This document shows, piece after piece, positions 50,442 through 58,907 of a stretch of DNA of 64,000 bases; the stretch's first letter is position 1, and every line of letters starts with the position of its first letter. A program made the position numbers and the translations under genes. The stretch is taken from contig NZ_FOTM01000017.1 in NCBI RefSeq assembly GCF_900114565.1, positions 1 through 64,000 on the forward strand, in the 5' to 3' direction. The notes beneath the pieces were generated by a model. That model made no database searches and was not told where the DNA came from. It was given only the letters and a program-made list of their open reading frames with translations. This DNA comes from Leifsonia sp. CL147 (GTDB lineage Bacteria > Actinomycetota > Actinomycetes > Actinomycetales > Microbacteriaceae).

Positions 50442-51812
50442 TCAGCCTTCGAGGACGAAGTCCGCTCCGAGCAACTGCAGCTTCGTGATGAAGTTCTCGT
50501 ACCCGCGGCTGATGATCCCGACGTTGCTCACCGTGGACCGGCCCTCGGCCGTCAGCGCCGCGATCAGGTGGCTGAATCCGCCACGAAGGTCGGGGACCTC
50601 GATGTCGGCGCCCTTCAACTCCACCGGACCCATGATGACCGCGGAGTGGTTGAAGTTGCGCTGGCCGAAACGGCACGGATGGCCGCCGAGGCACTCCTTG
50701 TGCACCTGGATCTTCGCGCCCATGTCGATGAGGGCATCCACGAAGCCGAAGCGCTGCTCGTACACCGTCTCGTGCACGATCGACACGCCCGACGCCTTGG
50801 TCAGCGCCACGACGAGCGGCTGCTGCCAGTCCGTCATGAAGCCGGGGTGCACATCCGTCTCGATCACGACCGGCTTGAGCTCACCTCCCGGGTGGTAGAA
50901 GCGGATGCCGTCGTCGTTGATCTCGAAGGCGCCGCCCACCTTGCGGAAGACGTTGAGGAAGGTGAGCATCTCGGGCTGGCGTGCTCCGCCGACGAAGATG
51001 TCGCCCCCGGTCGCCAGAGCGGCGGCCGCCCAGCTGGCGGCCTCGTTCCGGTCGAACAGCGCGGTGTGGCTGTAACCGACGAGCGAATCGACGCCCTCGA
51101 TGCGGATCACCCGGTCGGTGTCGACAGAGATGATCGCCCCCATCTTCTGCAGGACGTTGATGAGATCCATGATCTCGGGCTCGATGGCCGCGCCCTTGAG
51201 CTCGGTGATGCCGGCGGCGCGGACCGCTGTGAGCAGCACCTGCTCCGTGGCGCCCACGCTCGGGTACGGGAGCTCCAGCTTGGCGCCGTGGAGGCCGTTG
51301 GGGGCCGTCATCCGGATGCCGCTGGGCAGCTTGTCGACCACCGCGCCGAACTTGCGCAGCACCTCGAGGTGGTAGTCGATCGGCCGGTCGCCGATCCGGC
51401 AGCCGCCCAGGTCGGGGATGAACGCCTCGCCGAGACGGTGCAGCAGCGGCCCGCAGAACAGGATCGGGATGCGGCTGGAACCGGCGTGCGCGTCGATGTC
51501 CGCCATGTGGGCCGACTCCACGGCGCTCGGATCGAGCAGGAGCTCGCCCTCCTCCGCGCCGTCCGTCACCTTGACGCCGTGCACGTCGAGCAGCCCGCGC
51601 ACCACCCGGACGTCGGAGATGTCCGGCACATTCCGCAGGACGCTCGGGCCTTCGCCGAGGATCGCGGCGACCATCGCCTTGGTGACGAAGTTCTTGGCGC
51701 CGCGGATCTCGATGCGGCCCTGGAGCGGAATCCCGCCGTTGATCGTGATGCGATCGCCTTTGAGGCCCACGTGGGCTCCTGCCGCCTGAGCGTCCTGAAG
51801 AAGAGAATTCAA
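50442..51812 (-). CDS. murA: UDP-N-acetylglucosamine 1-carboxyvinyltransferase
   Basis: 456 residues. First committed step of peptidoglycan synthesis. [21 protein letters not shown] contains Lys40-Asn41 of the active site, and the loop [14 protein letters not shown] holds the PEP-binding Cys138, so fosfomycin sensitivity is expected. Start is TTG 51812, overlapping the leuD stop as TTGA; a GTG at 51767 is an alternative. The N-terminus is ~15 residues longer than usual with the TTG start. Confidence 0.94.
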   Translation of the reverse strand: MNSLLQDAQAAGAHVGLKGDRITINGGIPLQGRIEIRGAKNFVTKAMVAAILGEGPSVLRNVPDISDVRVVRGLLDVHGVKVTDGAEEGELLLDPSAVESAHMADIDAHAGSSRIPILFCGPLLHRLGEAFIPDLGGCRIGDRPIDYHLEVLRKFGAVVDKLPSGIRMTAPNGLHGAKLELPYPSVGATEQVLLTAVRAAGITELKGAAIEPEIMDLINVLQKMGAIISVDTDRVIRIEGVDSLVGYSHTALFDRNEAASWAAAALATGGDIFVGGARQPEMLTFLNVFRKVGGAFEINDDGIRFYHPGGELKPVVIETDVHPGFMTDWQQPLVVALTKASGVSIVHETVYEQRFGFVDALIDMGAKIQVHKECLGGHPCRFGQRNFNHSAVIMGPVELKGADIEVPDLRGGFSHLIAALTAEGRSTVSNVGIISRGYENFITKLQLLGADFVLEG

Positions 51813-52408
51813 AGTTTCACCGGGAGGGTCATGGGCCGCCAGCTCGCGCGGCCCGATTCGTATTCGGAGATGCGCGCCTCGTCGCGCAGGGTCAGAGCGA
51901 TGTCATCCAACCCTTCGAGCAAACGCCAGCGAGTGTAGTCGTCGATCTCGAAAGACACCGTCACTGCACCCACGCTCGCAGTCTTGGCAACCAGATCCAC
52001 GGTGGCGGATATTCCCGGCTGCGCCTCGATCGCCTCCCACAGGCGCTCGGCGTCCTCCTCCGAGATGATCCCGGTGAGAAGGCCCTGCTTCCCCGCATTC
52101 CCGCGGAAGATGTCGGCGAAGCGCGGGCTCAGCACCACCCGGAACCCGAAGTCCCGGAGCGCCCACACAGCGTGTTCGCGAGACGAACCCGTCCCGAAAT
52201 CGGAGCCGGCCACGAGCACCGTCGCACCCTGGTACTCCGGGCGGTTGAGGATGAAATCGGGGTCCTGGCGCCAAGCGTGGAACAGCGCATCCTCGAAGCC
52301 CGTCTTCGTGACGCGCTTGAGGAACACCGCGGGGATGATCTGGTCGGTGTCCACGTTGGAACGGCGGAAGGGGACCGCCGTGCCGGTGACTGTCTCGAAC
52401 TTCTCCAT
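51809..52408 (-). CDS. leuD: 3-isopropylmalate dehydratase small subunit
   Basis: 199 residues. Swivel domain of isopropylmalate isomerase in leucine synthesis. [23 protein letters not shown] at the start, [21 protein letters not shown] near 65 and [16 protein letters not shown] near 105. ATG overlaps leuC by one base; murA follows with a 4-base overlap. Confidence 0.96.
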   Translation of the reverse strand: MEKFETVTGTAVPFRRSNVDTDQIIPAVFLKRVTKTGFEDALFHAWRQDPDFILNRPEYQGATVLVAGSDFGTGSSREHAVWALRDFGFRVVLSPRFADIFRGNAGKQGLLTGIISEEDAERLWEAIEAQPGISATVDLVAKTASVGAVTVSFEIDDYTRWRLLEGLDDIALTLRDEARISEYESGRASWRPMTLPVKL

Positions 52409-53892
52409 CAGGCGCGCACCTTCTCTCCGATAGCGTTCAGCGTGCCGCCATCCTGCGGCGTGTCATCGCCTTCGTGCTCCAGGTCCCACGGGCTCGACAG
52501 CGTCCCGCGGATCGCCGTCGCCGCAGCGACCAGGGGCGACACCAGGTGGGTGCGGCCGCCCTTGCCCTGGCGGCCCTCGAAGTTGCGGTTGGAGGTGGAG
52601 GCGCAGCGCTCCCCCGGAGCGAGCTGGTCGGGGTTCATGCCCAGGCACATCGAGCACCCGGCGAACCGCCACTCCGCACCGAACTCTTCGACGATCTTGT
52701 CGATCCCCTCGGCCTCGGCCTCGATGCGCACGCGGGCGGAGCCCGGGACGACCATGACGCGCACGCCGTCGGCCTTCGTGCGCCCCTTGATGATGGAGGC
52801 GAACGCCCGCAGGTCTTCGATGCGGCTGTTGGTGCAGGAGCCCATGAAGACCGCATCCACCGGGATGCTCTTCATCGGCGTGCCCGGCTCGAGGTCCATG
52901 TACTCCAGCGCTCGCTCGGCGGCAGCGCGGGCGTTCGGGTCGGCGATCGTGGCGGGGTCGGGCACCGCCTGGCTGAGCGAGACGCCCTGGCCGGGATTGG
53001 TCCCCCAGGTGACGAACGGCTCGATCTCGGCGGCGTCGAGGTACACCTCCGCGTCGAAGACGGCGTCGTCGTCCGTCTGCAGCGTCTTCCAGTACGCGAC
53101 CGCCTCATCCCAGTCGTCGCCGTGCGGCGCGTGCGGGCGGCCATTCAGGTAGGCGAACGTCGTCTCGTCGGGCGCGACCATGCCGGCGCGGGCGCCGGCC
53201 TCGATGGACATGTTGCAGATCGTCATCCGGCCCTCCATGGAGAGCGCGCGGATGGCGCTTCCGCGGTACTCCAGGACGTAGCCCTGCCCGCCGCCGGTCC
53301 CGATCTTGGCGATGACGGCGAGGATGATGTCCTTGGCCGTCACACCCGGGCGCAGGTCGCCCTCGACGGTGATCGCCATGGTCTTGAACGGCTTCAGCGG
53401 GAGCGTCTGCGTGGCGAGCACGTGCTCCACCTCGCTGGTGCCGATCCCGAAGGCCATCGCGCCGAACGCGCCGTGCGTCGACGTGTGCGAGTCGCCGCAC
53501 ACCACGGTGATGCCCGGCATCGTCAGGCCCAGCTGCGGGCCCACGACGTGCACGATGCCCTGTTCGATGTCTCCGAGCGAGTGCAGGCGGATGCCGAACT
53601 CCTCGGCGTTCCGGCGCAGCGTCTCGATCTGCGTCCGACTGGTCAGGTCGGCGATCGGCCGGTCGATGCCGATCGTCGGCGTGTTGTGGTCCTCGGTCGC
53701 GATCGTGAGATCGGGACGGCGGACCGGGCGGCCTGCCATTCGCAGACCATCGAAGGCCTGCGGACTCGTCACCTCATGGACGAGGTGCAGATCGATGTAG
53801 ATGAGGTCGGGCGAACCATCTTCGCCCTTTGCGACCAGATGGTCGTTCCAGACTTTCTCGGCCAGCGTCAGCGGCCCGGTGGGGGTGCTCAT
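52408..53892 (-). CDS. leuC: 3-isopropylmalate dehydratase large subunit
   Basis: 494 residues. Aconitase-family subunit with a [4Fe-4S] cluster: Cys ligands in [18 protein letters not shown] and in [13 protein letters not shown] (CxxC). Further motifs [21 protein letters not shown], and [21 protein letters not shown] near the end. AAGGAG lies 11 nt before the ATG. The 170-nt upstream region carries a Leu-codon leader peptide and stem-loop. Confidence 0.97.
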   Translation of the reverse strand: MSTPTGPLTLAEKVWNDHLVAKGEDGSPDLIYIDLHLVHEVTSPQAFDGLRMAGRPVRRPDLTIATEDHNTPTIGIDRPIADLTSRTQIETLRRNAEEFGIRLHSLGDIEQGIVHVVGPQLGLTMPGITVVCGDSHTSTHGAFGAMAFGIGTSEVEHVLATQTLPLKPFKTMAITVEGDLRPGVTAKDIILAVIAKIGTGGGQGYVLEYRGSAIRALSMEGRMTICNMSIEAGARAGMVAPDETTFAYLNGRPHAPHGDDWDEAVAYWKTLQTDDDAVFDAEVYLDAAEIEPFVTWGTNPGQGVSLSQAVPDPATIADPNARAAAERALEYMDLEPGTPMKSIPVDAVFMGSCTNSRIEDLRAFASIIKGRTKADGVRVMVVPGSARVRIEAEAEGIDKIVEEFGAEWRFAGCSMCLGMNPDQLAPGERCASTSNRNFEGRQGKGGRTHLVSPLVAAATAIRGTLSSPWDLEHEGDDTPQDGGTLNAIGEKVRA

Positions 53893-53940
53893 TCTCTTAC
53901 GAACTCCTTAGCGTGTGAACGGATCAGCCGTCGACGGACT

Positions 53941-53979
53941 CCGCGGCGAGGGTGGCCTGATGACTAGGACTCGCCGCGG
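53941..53979 (-). promoter_or_regulatory. Attenuator stem-loop upstream of leuCD
   Basis: Perfect 10-bp inverted repeat: CTCGCCGCGG at 53970-53979 and its complement at 53941-53950, loop 19 nt. In the leu mRNA the 5' arm covers leader codons 9-13 (Arg-Arg-Gly-Glu), just after the Leu run, so ribosome stalling at Leu codons would control its folding. A second palindrome CCGTCGACGG at 53928-53937 and a possible loop pairing (ATCAGGCC with GGCTGAT) provide alternative structures. Confidence 0.6.
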
Positions 53980-54008
53980 CGGCTAAGGAGGAGAAGACCC
54001 GCGTACAC
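53964..54008 (-). CDS. leuL: leu operon leader peptide (14 residues, four consecutive Leu codons)
   Basis: Minus strand from GTG 54008: M-Y-A-G-L-L-L-L-S-R-R-G-E-S then TAG at 53964. The four Leu codons are CTT CTC CTC CTT. A -10-like TACTCT with extended TGG sits 6 nt before the GTG (54015-54020), so translation probably starts at the transcript's first base (leaderless). This is the layout of a ribosome-mediated attenuator: low Leu-tRNA stalls the ribosome at the Leu run and changes folding of the stem at 53941-53979, raising leuCD expression. The assignment is inference from sequence. Confidence 0.65.
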   Translation of the reverse strand: MYAGLLLLSRRGES

Positions 54009-54074
54009 ACACCCAGAGTACCATCCGGCGCCGAGGGTCCCTCCGGTTGCGCGGCCGGCGTGGCAGCCACCGGC

Positions 54075-54824
54075 TCACGCCCTCGGCGTCTCCTCGGTGA
54101 CGGATTCGACCAGGATCACCGTGATGTTGTCATGTCCGCCCGCCTCGTTCGCCGCGTCGACGAGGGCCGCCGCCGGGTCCGGGTGGCCCGCCGCGAGGAC
54201 CTCCGCGATCCGGCGATCGCTCAGTTCGCGCGTGAGCCCGTCCGAGCAGATCAGGAAGACCTGCCGGCCCTCCTCGGCGATCAGCTCGACGTCGGCATCG
54301 ACGAAGTCCTCGGCGCCGAGCGCGCGCGTGATGACGTTCCGCTCCGGATGGATGGCGGCCTGCACCTCGGTGATGAGCCCGGCATCGAGCAGTTCCTGGA
54401 CGGCCGAATGATCGACCGTCAGCTGGCGGAGGCGTTCGCCGTCCCAGGAGTAGACCCGCGAGTCGCCGACGTTGACGACCATCCACTGCTCCGCCGCCAG
54501 TTCGGGAACCCGGACGCGGACGATTCCGGTCAGGGTCGTGCCAGCGACGGCCGGGCCGGACTCGTCGGCCCCGGACAGCGCGCGCACCGCCGCGTTGGCC
54601 TCGTCGATCGCACGGATCACCTCGTCGGGAGTCGGACGGCTGCCCGGCTGGAGCGTGCGGGCGAGGCTCTCCACGGCGGTCCTGCTGGCCAGGTCGCCGC
54701 GCGCGTGGCCGCCCATTCCGTCGGCCACGACGAAGACCGGGTCCTCGGCGAGAGCGCTGTCCTCGTTCACCTGGCGTACCGCACCCGTGTCGCTGCAGAC
54801 GGTCACCCCGACGCGAGAGCTCAT
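54075..54824 (-). CDS. PP2C-family serine/threonine phosphatase
   Basis: 249 residues from ATG 54824. Metal-binding motifs: VRQVNEDSALAED, VFVVADGMGGHARGDLAS (DGMGG), VVNVGDSRVYSWDG (GDSR), LICSDGLTREL and EAGGHDNITVILV (GHDN). No membrane segment, so a cytosolic PstP-like phosphatase; no kinase gene is in view. It lies downstream of terC, 57 nt after its stop, and may be cotranscribed. Confidence 0.92.
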   Translation of the reverse strand: MSSRVGVTVCSDTGAVRQVNEDSALAEDPVFVVADGMGGHARGDLASRTAVESLARTLQPGSRPTPDEVIRAIDEANAAVRALSGADESGPAVAGTTLTGIVRVRVPELAAEQWMVVNVGDSRVYSWDGERLRQLTVDHSAVQELLDAGLITEVQAAIHPERNVITRALGAEDFVDADVELIAEEGRQVFLICSDGLTRELSDRRIAEVLAAGHPDPAAALVDAANEAGGHDNITVILVESVTEETPRA

Positions 54825-54880
54825 GTGCGGTGATCCTCCTGCTCCGGCGGCGCAGCTCAGCGCGCCTGTGTCGGACCATC

Positions 54881-55933
54881 CTATGGCGCACGGTTCTCGG
54901 TGGGCTCCTCGGCCGGGGCGGTTTCCGCATCGTCCGCGGCGATGGCCTCGGCGACGCTGGAGCCGCTCATCCTCAGCCTCACCAGACTGGCAACGGTGGC
55001 GACGAGCATCGAGCCGACGATGACGATGAGGGATGTCCACGTGCTGATGTCCGGCGCCCACTCGATGTGGTTCCCGCCGTTGAGGAACGGCAGCTGGTTC
55101 TCGTGCATCGCATGGAACACGAGCTTCACCCCGATGAACGCGAGGATGAACGCGATCCCGTACTTGAGGTACACGAGCTTGTCGAGGAGGTGGCCGAGGA
55201 GGAAGTACAACTGGCGCAGGCCCATCAGCGCGAAGACGTTCGCCGTGAAGACGATGAACGGGCTCTGGGTGATCCCGAAGATCGCCGGGATGGAGTCCAG
55301 CGCGAACAGCACGTCCGTTGTCCCGAGGGCCAGGAAGACGATGACGAGCGGCGTGAACATCCGCCGGCCGGCCACCGTCGTGCGCAGCTTGTTGCCCTCG
55401 TACTGGTCCGAGACCTTCAGATGCCGGCGTGCGAACCGGACGAACCAGGAGTCCTCTTCACCCTCGTCGTCGTGGGAGAGGAAGGCCTGGTTGAACGCGG
55501 TCCACAGCAGGAAGGCGCCGAAGAGGTAGAAGATCCAGCTGAAGCTCGCGATGAGGCCGGCGCCGAGGACGATGAAGACACCGCGGAACACCAGCGCCAG
55601 GACGATGCCCACCATCAGCACTTCCTGCTGGTACTTCCGGGGCACCGCGAACCTGGCCATGATGATGACGAACACGAACAGGTTGTCGATGCTCAGGCTG
55701 TACTCGGTCAGCCAGCCGGCGAGGAACTGCCCGGCGTGCTCCGCATCCCCGATCAGGAGCATCAGGAGCGCGAACACGAGCGCCAGCGCGACGTAGAAGC
55801 TCACCCACAGGGCCGATTCGCGCGGACCCGGGATATGGGGCCGCTTGAAGATGATCAGCAGGTCGGCCGCGAGGATCAGCAGCAGAACGATCAGGGAGCC
55901 GACCTCGAACCAGAGGGGCAGAACAGTTTCCAC
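54881..55933 (-). CDS. TerC/Alx-family membrane protein (probable Mn exporter)
   Basis: 350 residues from GTG 55933, with about nine hydrophobic segments. TerC signatures: EYSLSIDNLFVFVIIM near residue 80 and LGTTDVLFALDSIPAIFGI near 205, each with the acidic D-N/D-S pair inside the membrane, plus an acidic cytoplasmic loop (HDDEGEEDSW). Family members export Mn2+ and protect from metal stress. The leader carries a probable yybP-ykoY riboswitch, which fits Mn control. Confidence 0.92.
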   Translation of the reverse strand: METVLPLWFEVGSLIVLLLILAADLLIIFKRPHIPGPRESALWVSFYVALALVFALLMLLIGDAEHAGQFLAGWLTEYSLSIDNLFVFVIIMARFAVPRKYQQEVLMVGIVLALVFRGVFIVLGAGLIASFSWIFYLFGAFLLWTAFNQAFLSHDDEGEEDSWFVRFARRHLKVSDQYEGNKLRTTVAGRRMFTPLVIVFLALGTTDVLFALDSIPAIFGITQSPFIVFTANVFALMGLRQLYFLLGHLLDKLVYLKYGIAFILAFIGVKLVFHAMHENQLPFLNGGNHIEWAPDISTWTSLIVIVGSMLVATVASLVRLRMSGSSVAEAIAADDAETAPAEEPTENRAP

Positions 55934-55957
55934 GAGGGACCTTTCGAAGGGCGTCGG

Positions 55958-56092
55958 ACATCGCCGAAAGTCTCTCCCGCACCTCTCGGTGCCACTGCGC
56001 CCGGGCCCACTGCTTCGCGGACCGTGATGACGTGCACAGCGCCGGCCCCTGCAGCAACCTGCCTGCGGAACCGTCCGGGATACTCCCCTTCG
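55958..56092 (-). promoter_or_regulatory. Probable yybP-ykoY manganese riboswitch
   Basis: The ~160-nt leader of the TerC gene contains the two hallmark segments of this class on the minus strand: GAAGGGGAGTATCCC (from 56093 downwards) at the 5' side and GGGAGAGACTTTCGGCG (55963-55979) at the 3' side, joined by GC-rich helices. TerC-family genes are common targets of this Mn2+ riboswitch. I judged this by eye; no covariance model was run. Confidence 0.68.
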
Positions 56093-56226
56093 TTCACACC
56101 ATCGTACCGGACAGGTCGTTCGGGCGCCGGTGGAGTGCGGAGTATTCCAGCGTTCCGCGATCGCGACGGCGTCGAGGCTTGCTGCCCGGATGCCGCGCCG
56201 GTAGCGTGTGGATCAGGGGGTGGGGT

Positions 56227-56367
56227 ATGAACGTCGTCGCACACCGTTTGCGCCTCTCGGCGGAAAGCCTCCCCGGCAAGCCGAATGCGCGTTTTGACGA
56301 GCCGGAGCCGTCACGCAACCCGAACGGCGGGTATTCGCTGGCCGGCTCGCAGATCGGGTCGCGCTAG
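56227..56367 (+). CDS. Possible small ORF of unknown function
   Basis: 46 codons from ATG 56227, preceded by a purine-rich GGGGGTGGGG. The peptide is polar and basic with no signal or membrane segment. It lies in the ~400-nt gap between the TerC riboswitch and the methyltransferase, which otherwise holds no clear gene. Coding status is doubtful; nothing in the sequence proves it. Confidence 0.2.
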   Translation: MNVVAHRLRLSAESLPGKPNARFDEPEPSRNPNGGYSLAGSQIGSR

Positions 56368-56496
56368 CCTCCACGCCGCGCAGTCCCCGCGGGGATCCTC
56401 TGCCGGACCACAGCGGCCGGTCGGACTCGGCGAAGCCGAACCGCGACACTGGCGAGCGCTCCATCCACCGGCTCCATCGGTATCTACCCTGAACTA

Positions 56497-57135
56497 ATGG
56501 ATGATCGACTCACGGCACAGACCCGTGCCGGATACGACGCCGCGGCCTCGGCCTACGCGGGGAGCTTGCCGGACACCAGTTTCGAAGCGGGAATCGACCT
56601 GGCGATGATCGATCATTTTGTCGCGCAACTACCTGACGCATCAACGGTCTTGGACGCTGGCTGCGGCACCGGACGCATGCTCACCTATCTACGAATCAAG
56701 GATGCCTCGCTGACGCTCGCAGGAACCGACCTGTCCGCCAACATGCTCGCCGAAGCGACGAAGCTCGAACACGACGCGGATCTGGTCCAGGCGGACTTCG
56801 CCGCCCTCCCCTACGCCGACGGCACCTTCGACGGGGTCCTCGCCTGGTATTCCATCATCCACACTCCCCCGCACGCGCTCAGGACGATCTTCGCCGAATT
56901 CCGACGCGTGCTGCGGCCCGGGGGCGTCCTCCTCCTCGGCTACCAAGAAGGAAGAGGGGAACGGACGATCAAGAATCCCTACGGGCAGCCGATCGAGTTG
57001 ACGGCGTTCCTTCACGACTCCCCCTTCGTCGTGGAGGCACTGGCTGCAGCCGGGCTCAGTACCGACACCACCCTTACCCGCACGCCTAGGAGAACCGAGA
57101 AGCACAGGCAGGGCTTCGTGCTCGCCCGGAAGTGA
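56497..57135 (+). CDS. Class I SAM-dependent methyltransferase
   Basis: 212 residues. SAM-binding motif VLDAGCGTGRMLTYL near residues 51-65, GTDLSANMLAEA near 79, QADFAALPYADGTFDGVLAW near 99 and RVLRPGGVLLLGYQE near 140, a standard Methyltransf_11 plan. No substrate can be inferred. A TATCTA box lies 12 nt before the ATG. It stands alone; the next gene has its own promoter. Confidence 0.85.
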   Translation: MDDRLTAQTRAGYDAAASAYAGSLPDTSFEAGIDLAMIDHFVAQLPDASTVLDAGCGTGRMLTYLRIKDASLTLAGTDLSANMLAEATKLEHDADLVQADFAALPYADGTFDGVLAWYSIIHTPPHALRTIFAEFRRVLRPGGVLLLGYQEGRGERTIKNPYGQPIELTAFLHDSPFVVEALAAAGLSTDTTLTRTPRRTEKHRQGFVLARK

Positions 57136-57252
57136 ACCTGCCTGGGCAAGCGTTTCGCGTTCCATGGGGCAGACGCGAGCGGATTCAGCGAGGTTCCCAA
57201 CTCACAACCGCGTCGCTCAAGTACGGGCGTCGGGCGCGCCGCACAAAACGCA

Positions 57253-57288
57253 TTGAACTTCTATTGTCGTTCGACTATAGTTGTTCAA
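57253..57288 (+). promoter_or_regulatory. 36-bp palindromic promoter-operator of the AbiE-like pair
   Basis: TTGAAC...GTTCAA bound a 36-bp dyad; all positions are symmetric except A/T swaps at a few AA/TT steps, including inner halves CTAT-GTCG / CGAC-ATAG. The same bases form -35 TTGAAC (57253-57258), 17-bp spacer and -10 TATAGT (57276-57281), and the last palindrome base is the A of ATG 57288, six bases after -10. So promoter, operator and leaderless start coincide. Confidence 0.8.
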
Positions 57289-57941
57289 TGCAATTGAGTG
57301 TGTCCGAATATGCCGAGGCGCGTGGGATATCGCGGCAGCGCGCGCTCGCCCTCATCAACTCGGGGCAGGTCAAGGCGAAGCGCATCGGCAACTCGTGGGC
57401 GATCGACCGGGTCGAAGTCAATCAGCGGCCGGCAATCAGCCGGCCGCTGAGTCCAAAGATGGCCCGCCTACTGATCGGAGCGATGTCCGATGAAAGCGTC
57501 GAGCTCAATGCTCAGGAGCGCCACTTCCTTTATCGCTACGTCGAACGCCTTCACAGCGAAGCGTCTCCCCTGGGCCTCCTGCATTCTTGGTTGCGTTCGC
57601 GGCAACTCCGCGTGTTGGATGTGGCTGCCAACCCTGCCGACATTGCGGAGGTATCCTCCGACGTACGAGTCATCGCATCCGGCATCAGTGACAGCCGGGC
57701 CGGCCTTTCTGCGGCTCGCGAGTTCGAGGGATACGTCGCTGCCTTCGCACTCGAGGGATTCCTTCGCGACAACCTCCTTCTCGAATCCGATGCACCGAAC
57801 GTCCGCCTCCATGTGGTCGAGCAACTGCCCCCTGCACCCATCGCCCTCGGGTTCGTCATCGCCGATCTGATCGACTGGAGCCGGCCTCGCGAAGACGGGC
57901 GCGCCCTTGAACTTCTGGATGGTGTCCGATGGCCGCGCTAG
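57288..57941 (+). CDS. HTH antitoxin-like protein (AbiE-type module)
   Basis: 217 residues from ATG 57288. N-terminal helix-turn-helix of excisionase/MerR-like type: LSVSEYAEARGISRQRALAL then INSGQVKAKRIGNSWAIDR (residues 2-43). The remaining ~170 residues form an alpha/beta domain of unknown family. It overlaps the nucleotidyltransferase gene by 13 nt, and its promoter lies in a large palindrome, as expected for an autoregulating antitoxin. Composition is somewhat less GC-rich than flanking genes. Confidence 0.65.
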   Translation: MQLSVSEYAEARGISRQRALALINSGQVKAKRIGNSWAIDRVEVNQRPAISRPLSPKMARLLIGAMSDESVELNAQERHFLYRYVERLHSEASPLGLLHSWLRSRQLRVLDVAANPADIAEVSSDVRVIASGISDSRAGLSAAREFEGYVAAFALEGFLRDNLLLESDAPNVRLHVVEQLPPAPIALGFVIADLIDWSRPREDGRALELLDGVRWPR

Positions 57942-58657
57942 AGCTACCTGCCATGACTCCGCGCCAGGAAGCATCGTGGCACGGGATCATCGCCGTGGCG
58001 CGTCGCGTTCCGAGCGGCTGGTGCCTGGTCGGCGGTCAGATGGTCCAACTGTGGTGTTGGGAACGCGAGGTGGCGCCAGTACGTCCCACCGACGATGGTG
58101 ACGCGGTGCTCGACATCCGAGCGCATCCGGACATCATGATGCAGTTCACTCGGGCGCTCGTCGACTCGGGATTCGAGCCGGATGGCCAAGACTGGCAGGG
58201 TCACCAGCATCGCTGGGTGAACCAGGACCACGGCCAGATCGACATCCTGCTCCCCGAAGGCATCGGCGAGCGGGCGAAACGAGTCGGCGTACGCGGCGGC
58301 ACAACCCTAGAGACTCCCGGAGCACAGAATGTGCTCCACAGAGCCCAGCCATTCGAAGTCTCGCTGGAGAGGCAAAACGCGAGGATCTTCCGTCCGACGC
58401 TTCAAGGTGCATTGATCGCCAAGGCGTACGCGTATGGCCTCGTCAACGATCCGTTGCGTCTGCGGCACATCCAGGATTTCGCCGTGCTCTCCTCGATGAT
58501 CCGAATCTCCGATCGTGTCGCGGACGGGCTCGAACGCAAGGAGCGCAACAAGCTATACATGGCCTACTCCGCTGCGATCACTGAACCTCTTGCGTTGAGC
58601 GTCGACGATGGGAACGGCCTGCGACGACTGGCCACAGCGATGGCGTGGAAGGCATAG
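57929..58657 (+). CDS. Nucleotidyltransferase-fold toxin-like protein (AbiEii type)
   Basis: 242 residues from ATG 57929 (ATG 57953 is an alternative). The nucleotidyltransferase core is visible: CLVGGQMVQLWCWERE (the G-G-x-x-V part) followed by RPTDDGDAVLDI, matching the R-x-T-x-D-x-D pattern of AbiEii/MenA-like enzymes. A later HRWVNQDHGQIDILLPEG adds a further acidic residue. The C-terminal half is helical. AbiEii toxins modify RNA or tRNA ends and can act in phage defence. The overlap with the HTH gene supports a type IV-like TA pair. Confidence 0.68.
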   Translation: MAALELPAMTPRQEASWHGIIAVARRVPSGWCLVGGQMVQLWCWEREVAPVRPTDDGDAVLDIRAHPDIMMQFTRALVDSGFEPDGQDWQGHQHRWVNQDHGQIDILLPEGIGERAKRVGVRGGTTLETPGAQNVLHRAQPFEVSLERQNARIFRPTLQGALIAKAYAYGLVNDPLRLRHIQDFAVLSSMIRISDRVADGLERKERNKLYMAYSAAITEPLALSVDDGNGLRRLATAMAWKA

Positions 58658-58677
58658 CGTCGCACCGTGCAAAAAAA

Positions 58678-58712
58678 AGCCCGCTTCCCTTGAAAATCAA
58701 GGGAAGCGGGCT
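58678..58712 (-). terminator. Strong Rho-independent terminator after tRNA-Glu
   Basis: A 16-bp perfect stem (AGCCCGCTTCCCTTGA and complement) with a 3-nt loop, followed on the minus strand by eight T. It lies 4 nt past the tRNA 3' end and also sits behind the plus-strand toxin gene. Confidence 0.92.
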
Positions 58713-58716
58713 GATG

Positions 58717-58789
58717 TGACCCCAGCGGGATTTGAACCCGCGTTACCGCCGTGAGAGGGCGACGTCCTAGGCCGCTAAACGATGGGGCC
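58717..58789 (-). tRNA. tRNA-Glu (anticodon CTC)
   Basis: 73 nt on the minus strand. Acceptor arms GGCCCCA and TGGGGTC pair, with a discriminator A. The T arm GCGGGTTCAAATCCCGC and the anticodon loop CTCTCAC (anticodon CTC) are intact. The CCA end is not encoded. Confidence 0.95.
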
Positions 58790-58907
58790 GTTCTTGCAAC
58801 TAGAAAATCATGCCACAGATGGGGCGAGGCTACCAAAACGGCGCCGTCCTCCCGGGCGCGTCGTCGTGGACCTTCGGCGCGAAGCCGCGCACGCGAAGGC
58901 CCCACGC

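Noticed and set aside
55891-56244. 117-codon minus-strand frame over the TerC leader
   Set aside because: It runs through the riboswitch-like structure and lacks protein features.
57132-57287. N-terminal extension of the HTH antitoxin gene up to 57132
   Set aside because: It would pass through the promoter palindrome; the ATG at 57288 fits a leaderless start and the HTH begins immediately after it.
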